NCBI GenBank assembly: GCA_009788135.1
Contig: WQSA01000029.1
Location: 1 to 17,205, forward strand
Origin: Candidatus Fibrimonadales bacterium
Lineage (GTDB): Bacteria > Fibrobacterota > Fibrobacteria > Fibrobacterales > Fibrobacteraceae
DNA: 17,205 nucleotides
Reading direction: 5' to 3'
The notes below the pieces were generated by a model. That model was given only the letters and a program-made list of their open reading frames with translations. It did not search any database and was not told the origin of the DNA. Both the position numbers and the translations under genes were made by a program. Shown piece after piece: positions 1 through 7,636 of this stretch (its first letter is position 1; each line of letters opens with the position of its first letter).

Positions 1-7
1 AAACTCT

Positions 8-13
8 AGGAGA
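8..13 (+). promoter_or_regulatory. Shine-Dalgarno site of clpP
   Basis: AGGAGA sits five bases before the clpP ATG. A similar site (same AGGAGA, with the same eight bases before it) precedes the 98-residue membrane protein at 11875. Confidence 0.8.
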
Positions 14-18
14 TAGCA

Positions 19-597
19 ATGAATTGCGAACAAGAACATGAGAATTGCAAAAAAAATTTTCTTAAAGAAGCAGAATATGCGCTGGCAAAGAATAGACGCG
101 TGTTTCTGTGGGGACCAGTTGAAGACGAAAGCGCAGAAGAATTGGTGAAACAGTTTCTCTATCTGGACTCGCTCTCAAACGAAGATATTTACTTCTTTAT
201 AAACAGCCCAGGCGGAGCTATCTCCAGCGGCCTCTCAATTTACGACTGCATGCGCTCGCTCAAAAGCAACGTGATAACAATATGCGCAGGGCAAGCCGCT
301 TCCTTTGGAGCCGTGCTGCTGTGCGCTGGAACAAAAGGCAAACGCTACGCATGGCCCAACGCCAGAATAATGATTCACCAGCCGCTCATAAGCGGGCAAA
401 TGATTGCCCCAGCCAGCGACCTTGCTATACAGGCAGAAGAAATGCTTCGCATTCGCGATGTTTTGAACGGAATTTTCAGCGAACATACCGGCAAATCCAA
501 AGAAGAACTTGAACGCGATACCGACCGAGATAATTTTATGAGCGCACGGCAAGCAAAAGAATACGGTATTGTGGACGACGTAAAAAGCGTGGTGTGA
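19..597 (+). CDS. clpP: ATP-dependent Clp protease proteolytic subunit ClpP
   Basis: ClpP is the serine peptidase that forms a double-heptamer chamber and degrades proteins fed in by an AAA+ unfoldase; a matching ClpC lies at 8505-10979. The 192-residue length is normal for the family. The catalytic triad is visible: Ser95 in GQAASFGA, His120 in RIMIHQPL and Asp171 in DRDNFM. INSPGG (61-66), the oxyanion-hole region, is intact. The usual Met after the catalytic Ser is Phe, a mild variation. The start is fixed by AGGAGA at 8-13, five bases before the ATG. The stop lies one base before the next start, so it is probably the first visible gene of an operon with the methyltransferase and ftsY. The upstream promoter is outside the window. 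Confidence 0.97.
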   Translation: MNCEQEHENCKKNFLKEAEYALAKNRRVFLWGPVEDESAEELVKQFLYLDSLSNEDIYFFINSPGGAISSGLSIYDCMRSLKSNVITICAGQAASFGAVLLCAGTKGKRYAWPNARIMIHQPLISGQMIAPASDLAIQAEEMLRIRDVLNGIFSEHTGKSKEELERDTDRDNFMSARQAKEYGIVDDVKSVV

Positions 598-598
598 A

Positions 599-1405
599 AT
601 GGAAGAAATTACTCAAAAAGTTTACTTTAAAAACTCGCAAAAAATGAATGATTTAAGCGATAACAGCGTTCATTTGGCAGTCACATCTCCGCCATATTTC
701 GATGCGAAAACATATTCAAAAAAAGCGCGCGATTTGGGCAATATCCACGATTTGAGCAAATGGCTCGACGAAATAGGGAAAGTTTGGAAAGAAGTCTTTA
801 GAATTCTGCAACCCGGGCGAAAATTCTTTTTGAACATTATGAACCTGCCTGTCCGAGATGCCAGCAGCTTTAAAACAATAAATTTGGTAGGCAAAAGCGT
901 GGATTTATGCGAAAGCTCAGGCTTTATTTTCAAACGAGATATAGTATGGCATAAAACCAATGGAGTCAGAGCGCATTTTGGAACTTATCCCTATCCCGGC
1001 GGAATTCTGCTCAACAATATGCATGAAACTATTCTGGAATTTCAAAAACCAGATGATAAAAAATTCAACAAATACGCTCACTTAACCCAAGAAATCAAAG
1101 ACAAATCCAAAATAGACAAAAATTTTTGGCTCTCCATGAAAAACAGCGATGTATGGCTTATAAAACCGGAAAAAAGCGGAAAAGGCAGAGAACACATTGC
1201 TCCATTTCCATACGAACTCCCCTACAGACTTATAAAAGCCTATTCATACGTAAGCGAAACCGTGCTGGATCCATTTTGCGGAAGCGGCACTACTATGCTC
1301 GCCGCCAAAGATCTCGGCAGAAACGGAATTGGCTATGAAATAAATTCCGATTTCGGAACTATCATCAAATCAAGAGTTAAAAAATGTCTCTTTTTTCCGC
1401 AATAA
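599..1405 (+). CDS. Solitary DNA methyltransferase, beta-class (N4-cytosine or N6-adenine)
   Basis: This 268-residue protein should transfer a methyl group from S-adenosylmethionine to an exocyclic amino group in DNA. The catalytic motif TSPPY (29-33) comes first and the SAM-binding motif DPFCGSGTT (224-232) near the C-terminus, the circular order of beta-class enzymes. TSPPY is more typical of N4-cytosine than N6-adenine enzymes, so m4C is slightly favoured. A conserved HxxPFPxEL-like stretch (199-207) precedes the SAM region, as in many type II methyltransferases. No restriction endonuclease is adjacent, so it looks like an orphan. It starts one base after the clpP stop and overlaps ftsY by 22 bases. 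No strong ribosome binding site is seen, suggesting translational coupling. Target sequence cannot be read from the sequence. Confidence 0.9.
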   Translation: MEEITQKVYFKNSQKMNDLSDNSVHLAVTSPPYFDAKTYSKKARDLGNIHDLSKWLDEIGKVWKEVFRILQPGRKFFLNIMNLPVRDASSFKTINLVGKSVDLCESSGFIFKRDIVWHKTNGVRAHFGTYPYPGGILLNNMHETILEFQKPDDKKFNKYAHLTQEIKDKSKIDKNFWLSMKNSDVWLIKPEKSGKGREHIAPFPYELPYRLIKAYSYVSETVLDPFCGSGTTMLAAKDLGRNGIGYEINSDFGTIIKSRVKKCLFFPQ

Positions 1406-2292
1406 AATCAGGGCTCGCAAAAACTCGCGATGCTTTGATGGGAGAATTTAAATCCATTGCTGGCGTTGGCAAAATAACAGACGAAATGCTCGAGAATTTG
1501 GAAGAGCAATTGATAAAAGCCGATGTTGGAGTGGAAGCTGCATTTTTGCTAACAGATGCGCTAAGAGAACACGGGCTCGGAAAATCGCTAAACCAAAATG
1601 AAATAAATGCCATTCTGCGTGCAGAAGCCGAGCGCTTGCTAATAGACCCGCCAAAATTGGAATGGAACGGCAAACCGCACGTTGTCTTGATAATAGGCGT
1701 AAACGGAGCTGGCAAAACTACCTCCATAGGCAAGCTGGCCCATCGCTTGAAGCTGGAAGGAAAATCCGTTTTGCTCGCCGCCGGAGACACGTTCAGAGCG
1801 GCAGCCATTGAGCAACTGGAAACCTGGGCAGAGCGCAGCGGCGCAGACTTTGTTAAACATCAGGAAAACTCAGACCCATCAGCGGTGGCTTACGACGCTT
1901 GCAAAGCGGCAGTCTCCAGAGGCAGCGACGTTGTATTCTTAGACACAGCGGGAAGGCTGCACAACAAAGATCATCTGATGGAAGAGCTTCGCAAAACTGT
2001 TCGCGTTGTGAAAAAAGTGAACGAGAATTTTCCGCACGATATATGGCTTGTCATAGATGGCAACACCGGGCAAAACGTTATAAAGCAGATTAAAACTTTC
2101 CACGAAAACTTTAAGCTAACCGGTTTGATAGTGACAAAATTGGACGGCACCGCCAAAGGCGGCGCCGTGCTTTCCATATCTAATGAATTGAAAATTCCAA
2201 TTTTATGGATTGGGGTAGGCGAAAAGATAGAACACTTGCTCCCGTTCAACAAAACCGATTATATCAACGGTTTGTTTGAACAGGATGCTTAA
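1384..2292 (+). CDS. ftsY: Signal recognition particle receptor FtsY
   Basis: FtsY is the membrane-associated GTPase that docks SRP-ribosome complexes at the Sec translocon. The 302 residues comprise an N domain (about 1-95) and a G domain with GVNGAGKT (105-112), DTFRAAA (135-141), DTAGR (187-191), TKLD (251-254) and the closing GVGE region (277-280). The long acidic A domain of E. coli FtsY is absent, as in many bacteria. The start overlaps the end of the methyltransferase by 22 bases; only a weak AAGAG precedes the ATG. Its stop (2290-2292) is immediately followed by the stop codon of rpsD on the other strand, leaving no spacer for a terminator. Confidence 0.97.
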   Translation: MSLFSAIKSGLAKTRDALMGEFKSIAGVGKITDEMLENLEEQLIKADVGVEAAFLLTDALREHGLGKSLNQNEINAILRAEAERLLIDPPKLEWNGKPHVVLIIGVNGAGKTTSIGKLAHRLKLEGKSVLLAAGDTFRAAAIEQLETWAERSGADFVKHQENSDPSAVAYDACKAAVSRGSDVVFLDTAGRLHNKDHLMEELRKTVRVVKKVNENFPHDIWLVIDGNTGQNVIKQIKTFHENFKLTGLIVTKLDGTAKGGAVLSISNELKIPILWIGVGEKIEHLLPFNKTDYINGLFEQDA

Positions 2293-2895
2293 CTATCTGC
2301 TGTAATATTCAACAACCAACTGTTCGTTCAGCTTTACCGGTATCTGGTCGCGGAGCGGAGCGTTTACAAGTTTGGCTTCAAATTTTTCCTTGTTCACTGC
2401 CAAATAGTTCGGAGCTTCTGGAGCGCCTTCTATAGCCTCTTTTATCTGAGGATGATTTTTGGACTTGGCACGAATTGATATTAAATCGTTTGCCTTGATT
2501 GCGCGATTGGGCGAAAAACTGCGTTGGCCGTTTACCTGAAAATGACCATGCGTAACATATTGGCGCGCAGCAAAAATTGTGCGTGCAAAACCGGCACGGA
2601 AAACCAGAGCGTCAAGCCTTGATTCCAAAAGGCACATCAGGTTATCGCCGGAAGAACCGTCTCTGCGGTTGGCTTCTTGATAGGTTTTGGCGAGCTGCGC
2701 TTCGGAAATGTTGTAGGTGAATTTCAGCCTCTGTTTTTCAACAAGCTGCTGCTTGTAAACGCCGGCATTCTTTTTGCGGCTCATCCCGTGCTGACCGGGA
2801 GGAAACTTGCGACGTTCCAGAATTTTCTGCGTTTTGGGAGTAACAGCCAGATCCAGCGATCTGGCAACCTTTGCTTTGGGACCTCTATAGGCCAT
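2293..2895 (-). CDS. rpsD: 30S ribosomal protein S4
   Basis: S4 is a primary 16S rRNA-binding protein that nucleates assembly of the 30S body. The 200-residue protein starts MAYRGPKAKVARSL, carries the FPPGQHG motif (31-37) and an S4 RNA-binding domain at about 91-150 (ESRLDALVFRAGFARTIFAA), and ends VVEYYSR. The N-terminus has no zinc-binding cysteines, so it is the zinc-free form. It is not beside other ribosomal-protein or rpoA genes; it sits 37 bases downstream of lpxH. The start is set by GAGGT at 2901-2905, five bases before the ATG. It could be transcribed with lpxH or from a promoter within lpxH that I could not identify. Confidence 0.97.
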   Translation of the reverse strand: MAYRGPKAKVARSLDLAVTPKTQKILERRKFPPGQHGMSRKKNAGVYKQQLVEKQRLKFTYNISEAQLAKTYQEANRRDGSSGDNLMCLLESRLDALVFRAGFARTIFAARQYVTHGHFQVNGQRSFSPNRAIKANDLISIRAKSKNHPQIKEAIEGAPEAPNYLAVNKEKFEAKLVNAPLRDQIPVKLNEQLVVEYYSR

Positions 2896-2932
2896 GTTGT
2901 ACCTCGTAAGGAAGCTCTTTGGTTAAATCCAC

Positions 2933-3676
2933 TCAGCAGGCAGAGCTTGGCTCAGCTAAGCAGGAAGGGTAAAAATAGCAATTTTTTTCTGAGATTGAAG
3001 AAAAATTCTCCTCAAAAAGCCACTGTCCGCAATTTATAACCACCCCCTCAGGCACTTTCCACACCCCTCCAATATGATTATGCCCATGTACAAGGGTATC
3101 GCAATCGTTTTTTCGCATAATTTCCCTAGCCTTGTCCAAAAACTCCTCTTCTGAAACTATGCGTTGTTTGTTTAAATTTCTGCTGTTTGAGCCAATGGAA
3201 AGGGCAAGGCGCATCCCAATATCGGGATGAATCCATTTAAAAAGAAACCGGTTCAGCCTGAAATCCAAAATTTTTCTGAAAATTCTGTAAAGGCCATCCA
3301 CCTTGGCTAAACCGTCTCCGTGGCAAACATAAACCTTTCTTCCGTGAAACTCGGCCACAAAATGCGAACAGGTCTCCACGCCAAGCACGCGCTTGAAAAA
3401 ATCTCCGCAGGCAAAATCGTGATTCCCCCTTACCAGCTTCACCTCGCAACCCTTGCCCTTTAAGTCTGCCAAAGCTCTCAAAAGGCTAAAATGCTTGGAC
3501 GGAGCGTAAAAATCATATTCATACCAAAACTCAAATAAATCTCCGACTATAAATAGATGCGAAGCCTTGCCTTCAAGCTCTTTGAAAAAAGCGATTAAAT
3601 GTTCTTCTCGCTCAGACACGGAGCCTGCGGGCGAAACTCCCAAATGCGCATCGGATATAAAATAAGCTGCAGACAT
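2933..3676 (-). CDS. lpxH: UDP-2,3-diacylglucosamine diphosphatase (LpxH-type metallophosphoesterase)
   Basis: LpxH cleaves UDP-2,3-diacylglucosamine to lipid X and UMP, the fourth step of lipid A synthesis, at the inner face of the cytoplasmic membrane. With the start at 3676 the protein has 247 residues. The calcineurin-like metal ligands are all present: SDAHLG (Asp9, His11), GDLFEFW (Asp46), GNHD (84-87), CHGDG (His119) and HGHNH (197-201). GDLFEFWYEY and the WIHPDIG segment (148-154) resemble LpxH of Bacteroidota-type bacteria. The frame stays open upstream to an ATG at 3730; another ATG at 3703 has a better AGAGG site. I chose 3676 because family members begin a few residues before the first metal motif. 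At that start the gene follows the lipoprotein stop by one base. Confidence 0.88.
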   Translation of the reverse strand: MSAAYFISDAHLGVSPAGSVSEREEHLIAFFKELEGKASHLFIVGDLFEFWYEYDFYAPSKHFSLLRALADLKGKGCEVKLVRGNHDFACGDFFKRVLGVETCSHFVAEFHGRKVYVCHGDGLAKVDGLYRIFRKILDFRLNRFLFKWIHPDIGMRLALSIGSNSRNLNKQRIVSEEEFLDKAREIMRKNDCDTLVHGHNHIGGVWKVPEGVVINCGQWLFEENFSSISEKNCYFYPSCLAEPSSAC

Positions 3677-3677
3677 A

Positions 3678-4445
3678 TTATTTGACAAGCCTCTGAAATT
3701 CATTGAAAACCTCTCGCATTCTTGTTTCATTCAAATCTCCGTAAACGGCAATTACAGTTCCATTTGAAAGCCGGCTTATCAAAGCGGATTTATCCGAGTC
3801 GTAAACGCTGCGTTGCCATTCAACTTTGTACTTCTCCCAATCTTTTTCGGAAACCTCGCCGGAGCTTTGAGCGCAAGCCCATGTAAAATTCGTATCTCTA
3901 TAGCGCCGGACAATCATGCTGAAAGGAGCTTCTACTCCAAGAAAATATTTTCTCTGCACGGAAATATCTTCATCTGCTCGGCTGTTTTCCAAACTAAAAT
4001 TATGAAATCCAGCGCTGGTATCTGCGGCTGGGAATCTTCGAGTGAATTGAATAATAGAATCCAGAATGGAAGCGTTTTCCGATATTGAAAACTTATAAGA
4101 AAAGATAAAGATCCGTCTGCCGTGTCTTATATATCTTCTTCTGTCGTTCCCAATTAAAAGTTCTGTTTTTTCTTCTATGTTATCAGAATTGTAAAAAAAA
4201 GCTTTGGCGAGCGTTGCGGTTTCAAACTCGCAAACCGAGATTTTCATGGTATCTCCGTTGCCCATGGCGTAGAATAAATCCGCTTGAATATCTGCATGGG
4301 TATAAGGCTCCGGCTTTTCAAAATAAGCTTCAAAAGGAGCGTCTCCGCTCAGGCGTATTCTTTCCAAATCAAACTCTGCAACGCTCGGATCTTCAATGGA
4401 GCAAGCGAAGAGCAAGGCAGTAACCGCAATAAATATAAGTCTCAT
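3678..4445 (-). CDS. Unrecognised lipoprotein
   Basis: The 255-residue product starts with a short lipoprotein signal, MRLIFIAVTALLFACS, with a lipobox LFAC and the lipidated cysteine at position 15. The rest is a soluble mixed alpha/beta protein, with a run of beta-like segments (DTMKISVCEFE, RRIFIFSYKFS) followed by a WACAQSSGEVS stretch and a C-terminal helix. I do not recognise the family; the pattern faintly recalls DUF6599-type proteins, but I would not assert that. It begins about 35 bases downstream of the mature 3' end of rnpB and ends one base before the lpxH start. It is therefore probably co-transcribed with lpxH and perhaps reads through from rnpB. The ribosome binding site is weak (GGAA about ten bases upstream). 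Confidence 0.8.
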   Translation of the reverse strand: MRLIFIAVTALLFACSIEDPSVAEFDLERIRLSGDAPFEAYFEKPEPYTHADIQADLFYAMGNGDTMKISVCEFETATLAKAFFYNSDNIEEKTELLIGNDRRRYIRHGRRIFIFSYKFSISENASILDSIIQFTRRFPAADTSAGFHNFSLENSRADEDISVQRKYFLGVEAPFSMIVRRYRDTNFTWACAQSSGEVSEKDWEKYKVEWQRSVYDSDKSALISRLSNGTVIAVYGDLNETRMREVFNEFQRLVK

Positions 4446-4480
4446 TCAATCAATTCCAAAAATTCTGTAAATTCTGGTCC

Positions 4481-4858
4481 AAAAACGGGTGGCTATAAGC
4501 CGGGTTCTGTTCGCATTTAAGCGAGGCTGCCATTTCTCTTGAACCATCGTTGCCAATGGTTTCCAGCGACCTACCCGAAATGCCGCAAAGCGATGCGCGA
4601 GCAGCGCATTCATTTCTGTTTGGTCTTGCATCAAGTGGGGCTTGCACTGCCGCTTCTGTTTCCAAAAGCGCGGTGAGCTCTTACCTCGCCATTTCACCCT
4701 TGCCGTAGCTTCGACAAGCTCCGCTTCCGGCGGTTTGTTTTCTGTTGCGCTATCCATACCGTTGCCGGTTCCGGCCGTTAGCCGGCACTTTTGCTCTACG
4801 ATGCCCGGACTTTCCTCTGCAAGGGCTTGCCCCAGCAGCGGCAACCCGCCACCCGTTA
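4481..4858 (-). ncRNA. rnpB: RNase P RNA, bacterial type A
   Basis: This is the catalytic RNA that removes 5' leaders from pre-tRNAs. Read on the minus strand it contains the hallmark conserved regions in order: GAGGAAAGTCCGGGC (4803-4817), the ACAGAAAACAAACCGCC region (4729-4745), GGTAAGAGCTCACCGCG (4669-4685) and AGAACCCGGCTTATAG (4493-4508). Helix P1 is a perfect ten-base pairing of AACGGGTGGC (4848-4857) with GCCACCCGTT (4484-4493). Length is about 375-380 nt, as expected for type A. The P1 3' strand runs into five U residues (4481-4485), which may aid termination, but the following lipoprotein gene is on the same strand. Open reading frames within this segment are accidental. Confidence 0.96.
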
Positions 4859-4863
4859 TCGGT

Positions 4864-4892
4864 AAGATAGAAATTTTCTAAATTTTCTGCAA
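4864..4892 (-). promoter_or_regulatory. Predicted rnpB promoter
   Basis: On the minus strand TTGCAG (4887-4892) and TATCTT (4864-4869) are separated by exactly 17 bases. The start point would fall about seven bases downstream, at the 5' end of the RNase P RNA helix P1. The -10 lies in the AAATTTCTATCTT context seen at other promoters in this window. The -35 hexamer matches consensus in only three positions. Confidence 0.55.
4878..4884 (+). promoter_or_regulatory. Predicted -10 element for the LpoA-like gene
   Basis: CTAAATT, preceded by AAATTTT, lies eight bases before the ATG at 4893. It resembles the CTATATT elements at 11002-11021. If used, the transcript would begin at or next to the start codon. 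It stands back to back with the rnpB -10 on the other strand, seven bases apart. Confidence 0.4.
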
Positions 4893-6659
4893 ATGCATTT
4901 TATTCTACCTTTACTGCTTTTGTTTTCGTCTGCGCTGGCAGCCCCGCCAAGCTACAATGAGATTACGAAAAAAATCCAGGCTGGGGATTTCGCCGGAGCA
5001 AATTCAGGGCTGGAAGCTTTGATTAAAAACCGCTGGAAAGCCGGAGAACAAGAAAAAATCGTGGTGCTCTATGTCGAGAATTGCATCCGTCTGGGCAAAT
5101 TAAACGAAGCTCGCAGATATACAGCTCAATTTCTGGACTTTTTCCCAAAAAGCCAATACCGCGCTCGCATGGAAATATCTTTGGCAATTCTGAGCATTTT
5201 AGACAAAGATCCCTACTTCGGTTCGCAAACATTGCGCCGAGTTCTGGCTTACACAAAAAACCCGGTGTCCAAAGCAAGAGCACGCGATTTGCTCGCCCAA
5301 ATTTTTGCCGCAGATATATTATCCGCAACCGAACTGCAAAGCCTGCTCGAAAAAGGAATCAACGACTGGCACACGCGAGGGCTTGCACAGCTAACTCTCG
5401 GACAAAAAATGCAAAAAGAAAACCGCTACAAAGCGGCATCTTACTGGTATAGCCTCGCAAAAGTTAACAGCTCTGCCCTTGCAGAAAAAGCAGATGCGCT
5501 AAAAGCCTCGCTCGAAGGCAAGTCCGCAGGACGTCCAGTAATTCTTGTTTTGGCACCGCTCTCCGGTTCGCATTCCGAATTGGGCAATTACATGGTTCAA
5601 GGAGTTTTGCTCTACGCAGACAGCTTAAAGAACAGAGCACAACTGCAAATTATGGACGACCGTGCAGATCCAGCTACCGCTCTTAGAAGAGTGAAGCAAG
5701 CCATAGCGCAAGACAGCGTTGTAGCAGTCATCGGCCCGTTGCTCTCTGCAAGCGCTGCGACCGTTGCAACATGGATGAGCGAAAAAGCTCCGCATATACC
5801 TCTTATAACCCCAACAGCCACGGATGACGGCATTGCAGAAATGGGGAAAAATATCTTTCAATTGAACGTGAGCTCCGCAAGGCTTGCTACTTCCATTGCT
5901 GAGCACGCCATGAGCTGCCTGCAAATAAACGAGTTTGCAATCATGGCTCCTTACGGAGATTACGGTTCCTTGATGGCAGACGAATTTCAGCGCGCAGTTG
6001 AGCGCAAAGGCGGCATTATTATAGCTACGCAAAACTATGTTGAAGGCTTGCCGGATTACCAAAACGAATTCAAGCTTTTAAGAGACCGCAAGCTGACTCT
6101 AGACACGCGCCGCATGAATATGCGCAGCGGCAACAGCAATGTTAGCTCCCTTGCTAAAAGAGACTCATGGCTGGCAGACTCCACACTTACGTTCTCAGCG
6201 ATATTTATCCCAAGCTCAAACCCTGCAGATGCTGGCGCAATGGCATCTCAAGTGGCTTTCAACAAACTGAGAGTCAACAATCTGCTCGGATCTTCTGGAT
6301 GGTATGGCAGAGAATTTTTGCTGAATGCGAAAAACCAGGCAGAAAACGCTACTTTCAGTGCGGCATTTTTCGCAACCGGAGACGACAACATAAAAGCCTT
6401 TGCGGATAAATTCAAAAAGAAATGGCAAAAAGATCCTGACCAAAACAAAGTTGCCGGGCTAAGTTACGATGCAATTCGCATTATAAATTCCGTGCTTTCC
6501 GAATCAAACTCATCTTTGCCCTCGGCAATTTTGCAGAAAAAAGAATACGATGGAATTTATGGAAAAATCAGTTTCTCGGAAAGCGGCGCAAATCAGAGCG
6601 TTGAATTGATAACCGTCAAGCAGGGAAAATTTGTGGAAAAATCTTCGGAATGTTTTTAG
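4893..6659 (+). CDS. LpoA-like periplasmic protein: TPR-like region plus type 1 periplasmic-binding fold
   Basis: The 588-residue protein begins with a Sec signal peptide (MHFILPLLLLFSSALAA, predicted cut near residue 16-17). Residues about 20-210 are helical repeat-like (DFAGANSGLEAL, GKLNEARRYTAQFLDFFPKS, NRYKAASYWYSLAKVNS), consistent with TPRs. From about 213 a Leu/Ile/Val-binding-protein-like domain follows: PVILVLAPLSGSHSELGNYM, VVAVIGPLLSASA, PLITPTATDD, FAIMAPYGDYGSLMADEF. This order matches LpoA, the outer-membrane activator of penicillin-binding protein 1A. Unlike LpoA, it has no lipobox cysteine. No Shine-Dalgarno site precedes the ATG. It overlaps obgE by ten bases. An amino-acid ABC-transport receptor is less likely, since no permease is nearby and the TPR region is unusual for that role. 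Confidence 0.82.
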   Translation: MHFILPLLLLFSSALAAPPSYNEITKKIQAGDFAGANSGLEALIKNRWKAGEQEKIVVLYVENCIRLGKLNEARRYTAQFLDFFPKSQYRARMEISLAILSILDKDPYFGSQTLRRVLAYTKNPVSKARARDLLAQIFAADILSATELQSLLEKGINDWHTRGLAQLTLGQKMQKENRYKAASYWYSLAKVNSSALAEKADALKASLEGKSAGRPVILVLAPLSGSHSELGNYMVQGVLLYADSLKNRAQLQIMDDRADPATALRRVKQAIAQDSVVAVIGPLLSASAATVATWMSEKAPHIPLITPTATDDGIAEMGKNIFQLNVSSARLATSIAEHAMSCLQINEFAIMAPYGDYGSLMADEFQRAVERKGGIIIATQNYVEGLPDYQNEFKLLRDRKLTLDTRRMNMRSGNSNVSSLAKRDSWLADSTLTFSAIFIPSSNPADAGAMASQVAFNKLRVNNLLGSSGWYGREFLLNAKNQAENATFSAAFFATGDDNIKAFADKFKKKWQKDPDQNKVAGLSYDAIRIINSVLSESNSSLPSAILQKKEYDGIYGKISFSESGANQSVELITVKQGKFVEKSSECF

Positions 6660-7636
6660 ACGAAAAAAAAATTGAAATTATTTCCGGCAAAGGCGGCAAT
6701 GGAATTTGCAGTTTTCGCAGAGAAAAGCACGTGCCGCTCGGAGGGCCAGACGGCGGAGATGGCGGAGATGGCGGCAGCGTTTATTTGCGAGCCAATGAGC
6801 AATACACAACGCTTTTGGATATGGGAAACGCTTATAAATATTCCGCAGAAGCCGGAGCATCCGGCGATATTGCGAATCGCACAGGGCGCTGTGGAAAAGA
6901 TATTTATGTTGATGTTCCCAGAGGAACAATTGCGAGAGACAGCGAAGGCAGAATTTTAACCGATTTAACGGAAAGCGGTTCAACCTGGATGGCAGCTCAA
7001 GGCGGAGATGGCGGCCTTGGAAATTCTCGCTTTGCGAGCGCTGCGAATCGCGCTCCAAGGCAGCATACAAGCGGCAAGCCGGGTGAAAAGAGGATTTTGA
7101 ATCTTGAACTGAAACTCATGGCAGATGTTGGCTTGGTTGGACTTCCGAATGCGGGCAAATCATCGCTTGTGCGCAAGATTTCAAGCGCAAAACCCAAAGT
7201 AGCAGACTACCCTTTCACAACGCTGGAACCCGTGCTTGGCATAGTGCAGAGCAAGAATAAAAGCTTTGTGGTTGCAGATATACCAGGGCTTATTGAAGGA
7301 GCAAGCGAGGGCAAGGGTTTGGGGCACAGATTTTTGAAGCACATAGAAAGAACCAGAGCTTTGCTCTTTGTGATAGACGGCTTTGAAACGAATGCATGGA
7401 AAACTTTCTGCTTGCTGAAAAAAGAGTTGGAAGCTTTTCATCCAAAACTTATTGAAAAGAAATTTGTGGTTGCGCTCAACAAAAGCGATTTGGGCGTTTC
7501 AAAAGCGAAAAAAGAATTTGCAAAGCATAAGCAAGCAGTTATTGAAACATGCGCTCTGAGCGGCGAAGGCTGCCCAAGTTTAGCGAGTGCGCTAAGCGAT
7601 ATTGTTTTTGTCAACGAAAAGAAAGAGTGGAAATAG
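6650..7636 (+). CDS. obgE: Obg GTPase (CgtA), ribosome assembly factor
   Basis: Obg is an essential GTPase that checks late 50S subunit assembly and links growth to nucleotide status. The glycine-rich Obg fold spans about 1-158 (GKGGNG at 13-18, GGPDGGDGGDGG at 31-42, QGGDGGLGN at 117-125). The G domain follows with GLPNAGKS (164-171), YPFTT (187-191), DIPG (210-213), NKSD (277-280) and ALSGEG (302-307). At 328 residues it lacks the OCT domain found in some Gram-positive forms. The ATG overlaps the stop of the LpoA-like gene by ten bases, so translation is probably coupled. Its 3' end overlaps dusA on the opposite strand by 26 bases. Confidence 0.97.
   Translation: MFLDEKKIEIISGKGGNGICSFRREKHVPLGGPDGGDGGDGGSVYLRANEQYTTLLDMGNAYKYSAEAGASGDIANRTGRCGKDIYVDVPRGTIARDSEGRILTDLTESGSTWMAAQGGDGGLGNSRFASAANRAPRQHTSGKPGEKRILNLELKLMADVGLVGLPNAGKSSLVRKISSAKPKVADYPFTTLEPVLGIVQSKNKSFVVADIPGLIEGASEGKGLGHRFLKHIERTRALLFVIDGFETNAWKTFCLLKKELEAFHPKLIEKKFVVALNKSDLGVSKAKKEFAKHKQAVIETCALSGEGCPSLASALSDIVFVNEKKEWK

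Noticed and set aside
599..1405. Restriction-modification system
   Set aside because: Only the methyltransferase is present; flanking genes are clpP and ftsY.
4481..4493. Rho-independent terminator at the rnpB 3' end
   Set aside because: The stem is the long-range P1 helix and the T-run is only five bases, so a true local hairpin terminator is not supported.
4446..4844. Open frames of 71-132 codons across the RNase P RNA region
   Set aside because: The sequence is fully explained by conserved RNase P RNA elements and helix P1; the frames have no family resemblance or ribosome binding site.
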